This document shows, piece by piece, positions 17,648 through 25,813 of a stretch of DNA of 64,000 bases. Every line of letters starts with the position of its first letter. The first letter of the stretch is position 1. The DNA is from Mesorhizobium jarvisii (GTDB taxonomy: Bacteria; Pseudomonadota; Alphaproteobacteria; Rhizobiales; Rhizobiaceae). The stretch spans positions 1-64,000 of the forward strand of contig NZ_QZXA01000007.1 in NCBI RefSeq assembly GCF_003601985.1, read 5' to 3'. The notes under the pieces were generated by a model. The model saw nothing but the letters and a program-made list of their open reading frames with translations, was not told the origin of the DNA and did not search any database. The position numbers and the translations under genes were made by a program.

Positions 17648-19056
17648 TGTCGGCCACGCCCATCGTTGCGCCAGACGCCGTCATCGGCCATCAGCTCGCT
17701 CAATATGCCTTCGCGCAGGCCACGGTCGGCGACGCGCAGCCGCTCCGAGGGCCAGACGGCGCGGATCGCTTCGAGGATAGCGCAGCCGGCCAGCACCAGA
17801 TCGGCGCGGTCGGCGCCGATGCAAGGGTTGGCGCAGCGCTGCTGGAAATCCCAGCCGACCAGTCGTTCCACCATGCGGTCGACGCTGTCGCGGTCCATCC
17901 ACAGCCCGTCGACCCGACGACGGTCGTAACGCTCGAGATCTAGGTGGACGCCGGCCAGCGTCGTCACCGTGCCGGACGTGCCGAGCAGATGGAAATTCGG
18001 GCTGGCCTTGAGGTGGCTCAGCCGGTCGCGACCGTCGAAGCTCGCCAACCGGCCGGCGACATCGTCGACCATGGCGTTGAAGATCTCGCGCGTGACGGTA
18101 CGGCCACCAAAGCGCTCGGCCAGAGAGACGACGCCGACCGGCAGCGACGTCCACGAGACGATATGGTTGGCGAGCCGCGGCGAGCGGCGGCCGGTGAGAT
18201 CGATCAGCGCGATCTCCGAAGAGCCGCCGCCGATGTCGAACAAGACGACGCCCTGCGTGTCGCGCTCGACCAGCGAGCCGCAGCCGGACACCGCCAGCCG
18301 CGCCTCGGTCTGGCGGTCGATGATCTCGAGCTTCAGGCCGGCCTCGCGCTCGACGCGTTCGAGGAATTCGACGCCGTTCTCCGCGGAGCGGCAGGCTTCC
18401 GTGGCGATCAGCCTGGCCTTCCTGATCTTGCGGCTGCGCAATTTATCACCGCAGATCTTCAGCGCCTCGACGGCGCGATCCATCGCCGGCTGGCCGAGCC
18501 GGCCATTGGCGGTGAGCCCCTCGCCCAGCCTGACGATGCGCGAGAAGGCGTCGATGACGCGGAACTGGCCATGCCGTGTGGGAACGGCGACCAGCAGCCG
18601 GCAATTGTTGGTGCCGAGGTCGAGGGCCGCAAAGACCGGCAGCTCATGCACCGGCGGCCGGCGCGTGCCCTGTTCGGGGCGCGGCGCTTGAGCGACGGGG
18701 GAGATTGCCGGCGCCGTCGGCTGCTTCGCTTCCAAAGCCGGGGCGGCCTGGCCTGGCACCGGCGATCGATTGCCCTGCGTTTCGTCGCGCGCAAAAACCT
18801 TGCGCCCGCGCCTTCGCTTGCGCCGCTTCTTGGGCTTGCCCTTCTGGTGATGGGGCGCGTCGCCCGCCTGCCCAGCGGCGGAGCGCGGCTCCGTCGGGCG
18901 GCGTTGCTGCCAGCCGGCAGTCCCCGAGCCCGATGGCCCTGGGGAAGCGCTGGACGCGCCCACCTCCGACGCGCCTGCGCCGGTGTCGCGGTCTTCCACT
19001 GTCGTTCCTTCCGGCGCCGCGCGAACCGGTGAAGGACGCAGCAGGCGCTTTGGCAT
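17644..19056 (-). CDS. Ppx/GppA-family phosphatase with long basic N-terminal extension
   Basis: A 470-residue protein of the sugar-kinase/HSP70-like superfamily that hydrolyses polyphosphate or the 5'-phosphate of pppGpp. The ASKHA phosphate-1 motif is ALDLGTNNCRLLVA (about 145-158), Ppx motifs ATEACRSAENG and FDIGGGSSE follow, and LGTSGTVTTLAGVHL is the adenosine/phosphate-2 equivalent. Residues 1-140 are a low-complexity extension rich in Pro, Gly and Ala, with a very basic KGKPKKRRKRRRGRK patch around residues 72-86, likely disordered and nucleic-acid-binding. The protein lacks the C-terminal HD-like half of long exopolyphosphatases, so it is closer to GppA or short Ppx. It overlaps rlmE by 4 nt. 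Which substrate it prefers is undecided. Confidence 0.88.
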   Translation of the reverse strand: MPKRLLRPSPVRAAPEGTTVEDRDTGAGASEVGASSASPGPSGSGTAGWQQRRPTEPRSAAGQAGDAPHHQKGKPKKRRKRRRGRKVFARDETQGNRSPVPGQAAPALEAKQPTAPAISPVAQAPRPEQGTRRPPVHELPVFAALDLGTNNCRLLVAVPTRHGQFRVIDAFSRIVRLGEGLTANGRLGQPAMDRAVEALKICGDKLRSRKIRKARLIATEACRSAENGVEFLERVEREAGLKLEIIDRQTEARLAVSGCGSLVERDTQGVVLFDIGGGSSEIALIDLTGRRSPRLANHIVSWTSLPVGVVSLAERFGGRTVTREIFNAMVDDVAGRLASFDGRDRLSHLKASPNFHLLGTSGTVTTLAGVHLDLERYDRRRVDGLWMDRDSVDRMVERLVGWDFQQRCANPCIGADRADLVLAGCAILEAIRAVWPSERLRVADRGLREGILSELMADDGVWRNDGRGRQ

Positions 19057-19410
19057 GTTTCAAGTTGCCGCCAGACTAACAGTGCCGTGGCCGATCACCA
19101 AGAGCCGCATGCCGAATTTTGCCGGCTGGGCGAGACGGCCCTTTTGCGCCGCCGCGTAATGTACCTGCAAGGCTGGATTGGTAGCGCGGATGCCGGTGAA
19201 GACAACGCTGGCCGCAGCCGATGCCTTGTCGCCTGCCGTTGCGCCGCTTTCGCTGCGGGCAGATCTTGCCGGCGGTCGGCGCGACATGTGTTCGCGGTTG
19301 AATAGCCGGCTTCAATGAGGCATTTCTGAAATGAATGGAAGTCACCGGGCGGCCGGGCTCCCACCATCAAGCGAAAAGGAAGCGGGCACGCAGCGCATGG
19401 CAGTCAGGCA
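19057..19410. other. 354-nt gap between ppx and the UPF0104 gene
   Basis: This divergent intergenic stretch should contain the promoters of both flanking genes. Several 70-90-codon frames exist on the minus strand, but they overlap each other, lack ribosome-binding sites and show no recognisable protein. I see no repeat, RNA gene or clear operator. Confidence 0.5.
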
Positions 19411-20343
19411 ATGAACTGGAAACGCTATTTCTGGCCGGTCGTCGGCATCGCCGCGGTGATCTTCTCGCTGCTGCTGCTCTGGCATGAACTGCGCGGCATT
19501 TCGCTCGACGATGTCTGGGATGGGCTCGCCGCCATCCCAACCCGCGGCTGGGTGCTGGCGGCGCTGAGTTCCGTCATCGCCTATGCCGCGCTCGCCGGCT
19601 ACGACCACATCGCGCTGCTGCATATCGGCAAGCGTGTGTCGTGGCTGTTCGTGACGCTGTGCTCCTTCACCACCTATGCGCTGTCGCACAATATCGGCGG
19701 ATCGGTCTTTTCCGGCGCCGTCATCCGCTACCGTGCCTATGGCACAAGGGGCCTGACCGGCCAGGATGTCGGCGTGCTGGTGGCGATCTGCTGGATCACC
19801 TTCGTCCTGTCGACGATTCTCGCCTCCGGCCTCGTGCTGGTGTTCGAGCCTCAGATCATCGATCGGTTCTCGGGCGTCGCCCATCACGGGCTGTCAGAAG
19901 CGGCGGGCATCGCGATGCTGCTCCTCGTCGCCGCCTATATCTTCGGCAGCTGGCTGCATCTGCGCCCGCTGAAGATCGCCAGCTTCCAACTGCACTATCC
20001 GGCACTGCCGATCGTCGCCAGGCAATTGCTGATCGGCCCGATCGAACTGATTGCCGCCGCGGCGATCATCTTCTTCGCCCTGCCCGAGGTGCACAATCCC
20101 GGCTATTTCGTCGTGCTCGGCGTCTTCCTTGTCTCCTTCTCGATCGCCCAGATCTCGCACGCGCCGGGCGGACTCGGCGTGTTCGAGGTGGTCTTCCTCA
20201 CCGGCCTTTCCGACATGGAGCCGGTCGGCGTGCTGGCGGCGCTGCTGGTGTTCCGGCTGTTTTACCTGATCATCCCGCTGATTCTGGGCCTGGGCGTGGT
20301 GCTGTTCTTCGAGCGTTCGCAGTTCAGCCGGACAGAGAGCTGA
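19411..20343 (+). CDS. Lysylphosphatidylglycerol synthase TM-region (UPF0104) family membrane protein
   Basis: A 310-residue protein with about eight hydrophobic helices. It matches the membrane flippase-like half of MprF/AglD proteins (PF03706): TTYALSHNIGGSVFSGAVIRYR (around residues 85-106) and ISHAPGGLGVFEVVFLTGL (around 249-267) are the family's two signatures. The catalytic aminoacyl-transferase domain of MprF is absent, so this is a stand-alone membrane unit, in this family usually a suspected lipid transporter or flippase. The start MNWKRYFWPVVG leads straight into the first helix. It is monocistronic, with a tRNA gene downstream. Confidence 0.85.
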   Translation: MNWKRYFWPVVGIAAVIFSLLLLWHELRGISLDDVWDGLAAIPTRGWVLAALSSVIAYAALAGYDHIALLHIGKRVSWLFVTLCSFTTYALSHNIGGSVFSGAVIRYRAYGTRGLTGQDVGVLVAICWITFVLSTILASGLVLVFEPQIIDRFSGVAHHGLSEAAGIAMLLLVAAYIFGSWLHLRPLKIASFQLHYPALPIVARQLLIGPIELIAAAAIIFFALPEVHNPGYFVVLGVFLVSFSIAQISHAPGGLGVFEVVFLTGLSDMEPVGVLAALLVFRLFYLIIPLILGLGVVLFFERSQFSRTES

Positions 20344-20434
20344 GGCGCGGATGGGATTTTGTGCCCGCCCGCGCACCTGAACCCCGGCGTCTGAAACCAG
20401 CTGTCAAAACGGAGCGATTGAACCACACAGCAGG

Positions 20435-20463
20435 CTTGACTATTTTCCGCTGGCGGCTACAAG
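20435..20463 (+). promoter_or_regulatory. Probable sigma-70 promoter of tRNA-Gln
   Basis: CTTGAC (20435-20440) as the -35 and TACAAG (20458-20463) as the -10, with 16-17 bp spacing, match the rhizobial housekeeping pattern CTTGAC-N17-CTATAT. They lie about 55 bp upstream of the mature tRNA 5' end. Called by eye only. Confidence 0.5.
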
Positions 20464-20517
20464 GCAGCGCTCAAGCGGCTCAGCCGTTCGGCCCGCGCGG
20501 TCCATGACCGCGCTTGC

Positions 20518-20591
20518 TGGGGAATAGGTTAACGGTAGACCCACGGACTCTGACTCCGTTAGTCCTGGTTCGAATCCAGGTTCCCCAGCCA
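20518..20591 (+). tRNA. tRNA-Gln (anticodon CTG)
   Basis: The 74-nt sequence folds as a complete cloverleaf: acceptor TGGGGAA with TTCCCCA, a D arm with GGTT...GACC, anticodon stem ACGGA/TCCGT around loop CTCTGAC (anticodon CTG at its centre), T stem CCTGG/CCAGG with TTCGAAT, and an encoded CCA end. It decodes CAG. A plausible promoter lies upstream; no hairpin terminator is obvious downstream. Confidence 0.95.
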
Positions 20592-20709
20592 CTCTTTATT
20601 CATAATTTGAATCAGCAGCTTACACAGAACTTTATGTCCTGATGCTGGCCATTCCAGGTCACCCGTTCAGGTGGTGAGCGCGGCTGTGGTCGACCTTCGC
20701 AGATATAAA

Positions 20710-20727
20710 AGCAATTGCTAATATAAT
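20710..20727 (+). promoter_or_regulatory. Candidate -10 box and small palindrome upstream of the cupin gene
   Basis: TATAAT at 20722-20727 lies 47 bp before the cupin ATG. It is preceded by the perfect palindrome AGCAATTGCT (20710-20719), which would overlap the -35/-10 spacer and could be an operator. No good -35 is visible, so the call is tentative. Confidence 0.3.
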
Positions 20728-20773
20728 GGAAAGGTGCCAGCATTGGACTCCGCGTCGCGTATGGGAGGATGCC

Positions 20774-21154
20774 ATGGCCGATGGTGGAATGAATGTCACC
20801 AAGTTTGAATCCAAATCTCACGACAACCCGGATGAGGTTCGCTCGCCCGCCAAGACACGCGTCGAGGTGGTGCGGCTTCCAGGCTTTACGCTCGGGCGGC
20901 TCAATATGGAGCCGGGATGGAAATGGTCCGAATGCGTGAAGCCGGTCGTCAAGACGGATAGCTGTCAGGTATCGCATGTCGGCTACGTCGTGTCCGGAAC
21001 CATCACCATCAAGATGAATGACGGCACTCAGAAGACGTTCACGAAGGGTACGTCCTATACCATCCCGCCCGGCCACGACGCCTGGGTGGAAGGCAACGAA
21101 CGCTTCGTCTGCATCGAAGTCATGAGCGCCGAGCAATACGCCAAGCCGGCGTAG
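20774..21154 (+). CDS. Small cupin-domain protein
   Basis: A 126-residue single-domain beta-barrel protein. The conserved double-stranded beta-helix runs from about residue 45 to 115: GWKWSECVKP, HVGYVVSGTITIKMNDG (typical cupin motif 1 end) and YTIPPGHDAWVEGNE (motif 2, with P-P-G-H-D-A-W). Several of the usual metal-ligand histidines are missing or shifted, so metal binding is uncertain. GGGAGGAT at 20763-20770 sits just before the ATG and fixes the start. No partner gene is adjacent. Function unknown; many such proteins bind small ligands or act as sugar or amino-acid enzymes. Confidence 0.82.
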   Translation: MADGGMNVTKFESKSHDNPDEVRSPAKTRVEVVRLPGFTLGRLNMEPGWKWSECVKPVVKTDSCQVSHVGYVVSGTITIKMNDGTQKTFTKGTSYTIPPGHDAWVEGNERFVCIEVMSAEQYAKPA

Positions 21155-21285
21155 GGCAGGCTGCAAACCTGCTGGCTAAAAGGCTCGCGTCGGGCCGCGA
21201 GACTGTCGGCGCGGCATGAATATGTAGCGAACAACCGCCGCGCCCATCAGCGCGGTGGCATAGTCGTGGTTGCGCGCCGGTCGCC

Positions 21286-21678
21286 TCATCCCTTCCACAT
21301 TGTCGATCGAAGAACAGCCTGCATATGCTCCGGGAGGTCGAGTTCGCCGCGCGCCTCTATCTCCAGAAGATATCGGGCCTTGGCCAGGCGATCGCCTTCC
21401 TCGACCGCGGCATGGCCGCAGATGGCGAGCAGCGCCCTCTCCTCCTCCCGGCTGGCTCCGCCGGAGTCGCCGCCTAAATCGTGCAGCGCCTTGCCGAACG
21501 CCGCATATGCAATCCTGTGCGCCTCAATCAGCTCTCGCAATCTATCTGACGGTTCCTGGTCTCGGCCCGGCGACCCTGTGGCGCGTGCGGTTGCCGCAAC
21601 CGTCGAGGCGACGGCTGCGCTGCCGGAGTGGAAAAGCAAGGCGCGGCGGTTGATCCTGGACGTGGCGAACTCTCCCAT
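21286..21678 (-). CDS. Hypothetical protein with Tat-like N-terminus
   Basis: A 130-residue protein. Its N-terminus, INRRALLFHSGSAAVASTVA, places twin arginines before a moderately hydrophobic stretch, resembling a Tat signal or a short anchor. The rest is a soluble, mostly helical domain (RLRELIEAHRIAYAAFGKAL; REEERALLAICGHAAVEEGD). From recall, similar small helical proteins with LIEAHRxAYxAF are frequent in Mesorhizobium, often near transferred DNA. No function is known. The ATG at 21678 lacks a strong ribosome-binding site. Confidence 0.6.
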   Translation of the reverse strand: MGEFATSRINRRALLFHSGSAAVASTVAATARATGSPGRDQEPSDRLRELIEAHRIAYAAFGKALHDLGGDSGGASREEERALLAICGHAAVEEGDRLAKARYLLEIEARGELDLPEHMQAVLRSTMWKG

Positions 21679-21949
21679 TGCTTCGATGGCTATCAGATCG
21701 ATGACATGACAGACCGTAACACGACGGCTTGCACATTCTTGTCAGGATGGAAGGCCTCAAGGCAGCCGACAGCAAGCGCGGGCTGGCTGATGCGCCGCAC
21801 CTGAAACAAGCTTCCCGTCCGAGAACACGCACGGCGCGTCACTTTGGGCGGCTTGAGGCAGGTGAGATTTCCGGAGTGAAAAAGATTGATGGTGGCAGGT
21901 GCGTTCCAATGGCTAAGTTGCGTAGAAGTTTCCAGCACGAGGCCGGATA

Positions 21950-22582
21950 ATGGTCACTGACACCGAGTTCATTCACGAAAGCATCCGCCAAGGCTGCGTG
22001 ACGCTTGCCGATGGTGAATTCCTCATCGACAGGCTGGTGAAGTATGTCGGCAACGGAAGGATCCGTTGGCATGTCGAGTTTCGTGGGCATCGCGTCGAGT
22101 TCACGACCGGCCAGATCAAGAAGCAGCCGACCTTCCGCAGGAAGATGCTCGAACAGGCCGGTGTGCTGCCGCCGCAGCGCGCGGGTTTCGATTATAGGCG
22201 ATGGGCACTCGATCTGAGAAAGAATGCCATCGAGCTTCCTTGGCGGGATCGACCGGTCGATGCCGGTTTCTCGATCGACAGCCTTGTCAGTCTTGGAGGC
22301 GACCGCTGGACGGTCGACTATCAAGGCAAGGTCATCAAGTTCACGACGACCAAACTGCGCAGGCAAACCAGTTTCCGCAAACGCATGCTGGCCAAGGCCA
22401 AGGTGCTGCCACCCCAACTGGATCCGGTCGCCTATCGGAAGTGGATGGACTGGCTGATTCAAAACGCCACGGAGGCCGCACCGCAGGCCAGCGATGCTTT
22501 GATGAGCGAGAAAAGCTGGCTCGACGACCTGCCGGAGCTGGCCGGCTGGCAAAGCGAGGCGCCGCGCGAAGAGACCAACTAA
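21950..22582 (+). CDS. Internally duplicated protein of unknown function
   Basis: A 210-residue basic protein made of two homologous units, about residues 18-95 and 105-173. Each unit has a beta-rich half (IDRLVKYVGNGRIRWHVEF versus IDSLVSLGGDRWTVDY), a K/R-rich V/IxFTTxxL/I-K/R-K/R block, FRxxMLxxAxVLPPQ, and a closing YRxWxxxxxxNA(I/T)E helix. An acidic tail of about 35 residues follows. The FR(x)nVLPP(x)nW pattern recalls an accessory domain in some phage or plasmid primase-helicase proteins, but this is a weak memory match. GAGG lies 7 nt before the ATG. It stands 100 bp upstream of a tRNA-Cys, a common integration context. Confidence 0.75.
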   Translation: MVTDTEFIHESIRQGCVTLADGEFLIDRLVKYVGNGRIRWHVEFRGHRVEFTTGQIKKQPTFRRKMLEQAGVLPPQRAGFDYRRWALDLRKNAIELPWRDRPVDAGFSIDSLVSLGGDRWTVDYQGKVIKFTTTKLRRQTSFRKRMLAKAKVLPPQLDPVAYRKWMDWLIQNATEAAPQASDALMSEKSWLDDLPELAGWQSEAPREETN

Positions 22583-22682
22583 GGGCGGCGCGCCACCGAC
22601 AATCCCTTCACCCAAACCGCGCAGGGGGGAGCGCCTGCAGCAAGGCTGACGCGCGTTGGTGGTATGACCATAACACCAGCAC

Positions 22683-22756
22683 GGTCTGATGGCGGGACGG
22701 TGACGCATCGGTCTGCAAAACCGACGTAATGGGTTCAATTCCCATTCAGACCTCCA
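22683..22756 (+). tRNA. tRNA-Cys (anticodon GCA), atypical
   Basis: A 74-nt cloverleaf: acceptor GGTCTGA/TCAGACC, anticodon stem TCGGT/ACCGA around CTGCAAA (anticodon GCA), T stem ATGGG/CCCAT with loop TTCAATT, the U73 discriminator expected for cysteine, and an encoded CCA. The D arm is odd: only three Watson-Crick pairs (GCG/CGC) and a G where the nearly universal A14 should be. It may be a functional but divergent tRNA, a second tRNA-Cys copy, or a decaying one brought in with neighbouring DNA. Confidence 0.82.
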
Positions 22757-22761
22757 TTTTC

Positions 22762-22797
22762 AAAGCCGCCCACGCCACGCACAAGCAGGGTGGCTTT
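22762..22797 (+). terminator. Probable terminator after tRNA-Cys
   Basis: AAAGCCGCCC (22762-22771) pairs with GGGTGGCTTT (22788-22797) over 10 bp including one G-T pair, only 5 nt past the tRNA CCA end, and is followed by CTT. The T-tract is short (TTTCTT), so the strength is moderate. The remaining sequence to 23123 (a 367-nt gap overall) holds no convincing gene and must carry the porin promoter. Confidence 0.55.
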
Positions 22798-23123
22798 CTT
22801 GTCAGAGACGCCAGCCTACCCTCTTAAACAGCGGCGGTGCCACCATGGCGCTTGCAACGCTTGGAGGCACACATTGATGGCGAGGGAATCCAGCCGCGGC
22901 CGGCTCACCGTGGCAACGCGGCTCCTCCGCGAACTCGAAGATCGGGGCGACAATCGTTTGGAAACAGGCCAAATGGCCCTCCAAAACGCCTTTTTGTTGC
23001 GCTGTAGCAACATGCTTTGGGGAAAGCGTGCGCTTCAACCATGCAATTGCGTTCCGTAAGGGAATTCCTGTGATACTGATACATAGAGCTCGGGTCAGGC
23101 ATAGCTCCAGGCGGGGACAGACT

Positions 23124-23804
23124 ATGAAATACATTTTGGCAGCAGCATTTTTTGGCGCCACCCTTTCCTCGGCCATGGCGGCCGATGTTGTGAATGAACT
23201 TCCGGTCGCTTCCACGTATGATTGGACAGGCGCCTATATCGGCGGCCAGATCGGTTACGCTTGGGGCAAGGACCATATCCAGGACGAGAACATCGCCAGC
23301 GGCGATTCAGATTATTCGGATAGCTTCAGGCTCCGTGGGGTCACCGGCGGTATTTTTGCCGGCTATAACATGCAATGGGGCAATATCGTCGGCGGCGTCG
23401 AAGGCGATATCGAGGCCTCCGGAATTGTCGGCCACAACCCGGACTGGCCGTTCGGAACTGACGACAATACCCATATCGACGCCCAGGGCTCATTGCGCGG
23501 GCGCCTGGGTTATGCCTTTGACAACTGGATGCCCTATGTCACCGGCGGTTTGGCGCTGGGAGACATTCACACGAAGTTCGAAGACGGGCCGGCAACGGAT
23601 TCCAAGTCGACAATCAAGGCCGGCTGGACGGTCGGCGCGGGCCTCGCTTACGCTTTCAACAAAAACTGGGTCGGCCAGGCCGAATATCGCTATACAGATT
23701 TCGGCAAGGTCACGACTGCAACCGATAACACTGACTCGGGTTGGGAAGAGCACGAACACCTCAAGACCAACGAGGTCCGAATCGGGATCGCCTATAAATT
23801 CTGA
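23124..23804 (+). CDS. Outer-membrane beta-barrel protein, Omp25/Omp31/RopB family
   Basis: A 226-residue protein with a signal peptide (MKYILAAAFFGATLSSAMA, cleavage after about residue 19) and an eight-stranded barrel. Family hallmarks are YDWTGAYIGGQIGYAWG right after the signal peptide, GVTGGIFAGYNMQWGNIVGGVEGD, GRLGYAFDNWMPYVTGGLAL, and the C-terminal EVRIGIAYKF ending in Phe for BAM recognition. Related porin-like proteins in Brucella and rhizobia are abundant surface proteins that affect envelope stability and host interaction. GGGGAC lies about 9 nt before the ATG. Confidence 0.92.
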   Translation: MKYILAAAFFGATLSSAMAADVVNELPVASTYDWTGAYIGGQIGYAWGKDHIQDENIASGDSDYSDSFRLRGVTGGIFAGYNMQWGNIVGGVEGDIEASGIVGHNPDWPFGTDDNTHIDAQGSLRGRLGYAFDNWMPYVTGGLALGDIHTKFEDGPATDSKSTIKAGWTVGAGLAYAFNKNWVGQAEYRYTDFGKVTTATDNTDSGWEEHEHLKTNEVRIGIAYKF

Positions 23805-23863
23805 TTTGCAGATCCTGTATCAGGTCGCCCGCACAGCAGTTCCAAATATCGGTGCGTGTCCCG

Positions 23864-23881
23864 TATAATGGCGCCATTATA
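23864..23881. promoter_or_regulatory. Perfect 18-nt palindrome upstream of the TPR gene
   Basis: TATAATGGCGCCATTATA is a perfect palindrome 60 nt after the porin stop and 109 nt before the TPR gene. It has no T-run and so is not a standard terminator. The palindrome also contains a TATAAT -10-like hexamer on each strand, which would make a bound dimer an effective repressor. The regulator is unknown. Confidence 0.4.
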
Positions 23882-23989
23882 TGGTGATGCGGATATGCGG
23901 GTGAAAATAGCCAAAGTGCAAGTTAGTCCGGATCGTGCCGAAGGTCAGAAAGCTTTGGGCACACCGACTGCGCTTGTCTGACGAAGGCA

Positions 23990-25690
23990 ATGAGTCAGAC
24001 GAGCCGGGAAATGGACCACTTCAACCTCGGCACCTATCGCCGCTCGATCTCCACCCGCTCCACTGAGACCCAGCGCTGGTTCGATATCGGGCTCAACTGG
24101 TGTTACGGCTTCAACCACGAGGAAGGCATCAAGTGTTTTGAGAAGGCGTTGCAGACCGATCCCGGCTGCGCGATGGTGCATTGGGGCATCGCCTATGCCG
24201 CCGGGCCTTTCTACAATCTGACCTGGAAGGAACATGGCGAGGCCGAGGCCAACAGCGCGACCAGGCGCTGCTTCCAGCATGTCCAGTTGGCGCGCGCCCA
24301 TGCGGCTGGCGCCAGGGAGATCGAACGGCGATTGATCGAGGCGCTGGCCTCTCGCTTTCAGAAGCCGCACAAGGTGAGACCACAGGATTTCGAACGATGG
24401 GATGATGCCTATGCCGCCGCGATGCGGCGGGTTTACCACGATTTTCCCGACGATCATGATGTGATGGCGCTGCTGGTCGAGGCGCTGATGATGCGCACGG
24501 TGCGGCGGCTGTGGAACCTCAAGACGGGGGAACCGGCACCGAATTCGGACGTGCTGGAAGCCCTGGAGGTTTGCGAGCGGTCGATCCGGCTTGCCGACGA
24601 GGCAGGTGCCTCACAACACCCGGCGATCCTGCACCTGCACATCCATCTCCTGGAAATGTCGACCATGCCGGAACGCGGCTTGCGCTCGGCCGACCGGCTC
24701 GGCGAAATGTGCCCGGATGCCGGGCACATGAACCATATGCCTGGGCATATCTACGTGCTGTGCGGCGACTATGAGAAGGCGAGGATCGCCAGCGAAAAGG
24801 CGGTCCGCGCCAACGACCTCTATCTCGCCTATGCCGATGAGCCGACCTATTATCTGCTCGGCTGCTGTCACGATCTGCATCTGATGATGTTCACATGCAT
24901 GTTCCTTGCCCAGTATCGGCCAGCGCTGTGGGCCGCCGACAAGGTGCGCAGCCTAGTGACGCGAGACGTGGTCGGCATCCAAGACCGCCCAAAACTCACC
25001 CAGACCGTGGAAGGCTATCATGCGATGAAATCGCATGTGCAGGTGCGCTTCGGCCGCTGGCAGGAGATCATCGACGAACCGGCGGTCGAAGAGCCCGGCC
25101 TGTATGTGCTGACGGCGGCCATGCAGCACTATGCCAAGGGTGTCGCGCATGCGACGCTGAGGCAATTCACGGAAGCCGAGCGCGAGCGCGACCGGTTCCA
25201 CCGGCATATGGAGACCATTCCGACCGAACGGCGTTTCCTCAGCAACCCGACCCGCGCCTCGCTCGCTGTCGGTGCCGCCTTGCTCGACGGCGAGCTTGCC
25301 TACCATCAGGGCCGGCACGAGGAGGCCTATGGCCATTTGCGCCAGGCAGTCGAGCTGGATGACAACCTCTCCTACACCGAGCCATGGGCGTGGATGCACC
25401 CGCCCCGCCATGCGCTGGCGGCACTGCTTCTCGACCAGGGCCACATGCAAGAGGCCGAGCAGGTCTATCGCGACGATCTCGGCCTCACCGGCAAGGTGCA
25501 GCGCTGCGCCCAGCACCCGGACAATGTCTGGGCGCTGCACGGGCTGGTGGAATGTTTGCGGCGGCGTGGCGAGAGCGAGGAGTTGCTGGCCCTGCAGGCA
25601 AGACTCGCCACGGCGCTGGTCAAGGCGGATGTGGCGATCAGCTCGTCATGCCTGTGCCGAACGAGCGTGCAGCGCGGCTGCTGTCACTGA
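23990..25690 (+). CDS. Tetratricopeptide-repeat protein of unknown function
   Basis: A 566-residue soluble, helical protein with TPR-like repeats: FNHEEGIKCFEKALQTDPG (about 41-59), a second around GDYEKARIASEKAVRAND, and one near the end (QGRHEEAYGHLRQAVELDD). Highly conserved-looking motifs are HPAILHLHIHLLEMS and HMNHMPGHIYVLCGDYEKA, rich in His, reminiscent of a metal site in a family often annotated only as TPR protein. The last 15 residues contain four cysteines (SSSCLCRTSVQRGCCH), which may be a real motif or 3'-end drift. No signal peptide. Start is either 23990 or ATG 24011. No operon partner. Confidence 0.75.
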   Translation: MSQTSREMDHFNLGTYRRSISTRSTETQRWFDIGLNWCYGFNHEEGIKCFEKALQTDPGCAMVHWGIAYAAGPFYNLTWKEHGEAEANSATRRCFQHVQLARAHAAGAREIERRLIEALASRFQKPHKVRPQDFERWDDAYAAAMRRVYHDFPDDHDVMALLVEALMMRTVRRLWNLKTGEPAPNSDVLEALEVCERSIRLADEAGASQHPAILHLHIHLLEMSTMPERGLRSADRLGEMCPDAGHMNHMPGHIYVLCGDYEKARIASEKAVRANDLYLAYADEPTYYLLGCCHDLHLMMFTCMFLAQYRPALWAADKVRSLVTRDVVGIQDRPKLTQTVEGYHAMKSHVQVRFGRWQEIIDEPAVEEPGLYVLTAAMQHYAKGVAHATLRQFTEAERERDRFHRHMETIPTERRFLSNPTRASLAVGAALLDGELAYHQGRHEEAYGHLRQAVELDDNLSYTEPWAWMHPPRHALAALLLDQGHMQEAEQVYRDDLGLTGKVQRCAQHPDNVWALHGLVECLRRRGESEELLALQARLATALVKADVAISSSCLCRTSVQRGCCH

Positions 25691-25813
25691 GATTCCGATC
25701 TGACGATGTTCCTATTCGAAGCCAACCTTCAGGAGATGGAAGCCCGAGCCGCCACCGCACAGACCGAGCCTTGGATCACGATCTTATGGCCGCGGCGCGG
25801 CGGCATCAGCCGA

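Noticed and set aside
19060..19345. Overlapping minus-strand frames of 75-91 codons upstream of ppx
   Set aside because: Three frames overlap the same bases, none has a ribosome-binding site or a recognisable motif.
22802..23215. Minus-strand frames overlapping the porin start and its upstream gap
   Set aside because: They run through the porin signal peptide on the opposite strand and show no protein-like composition.
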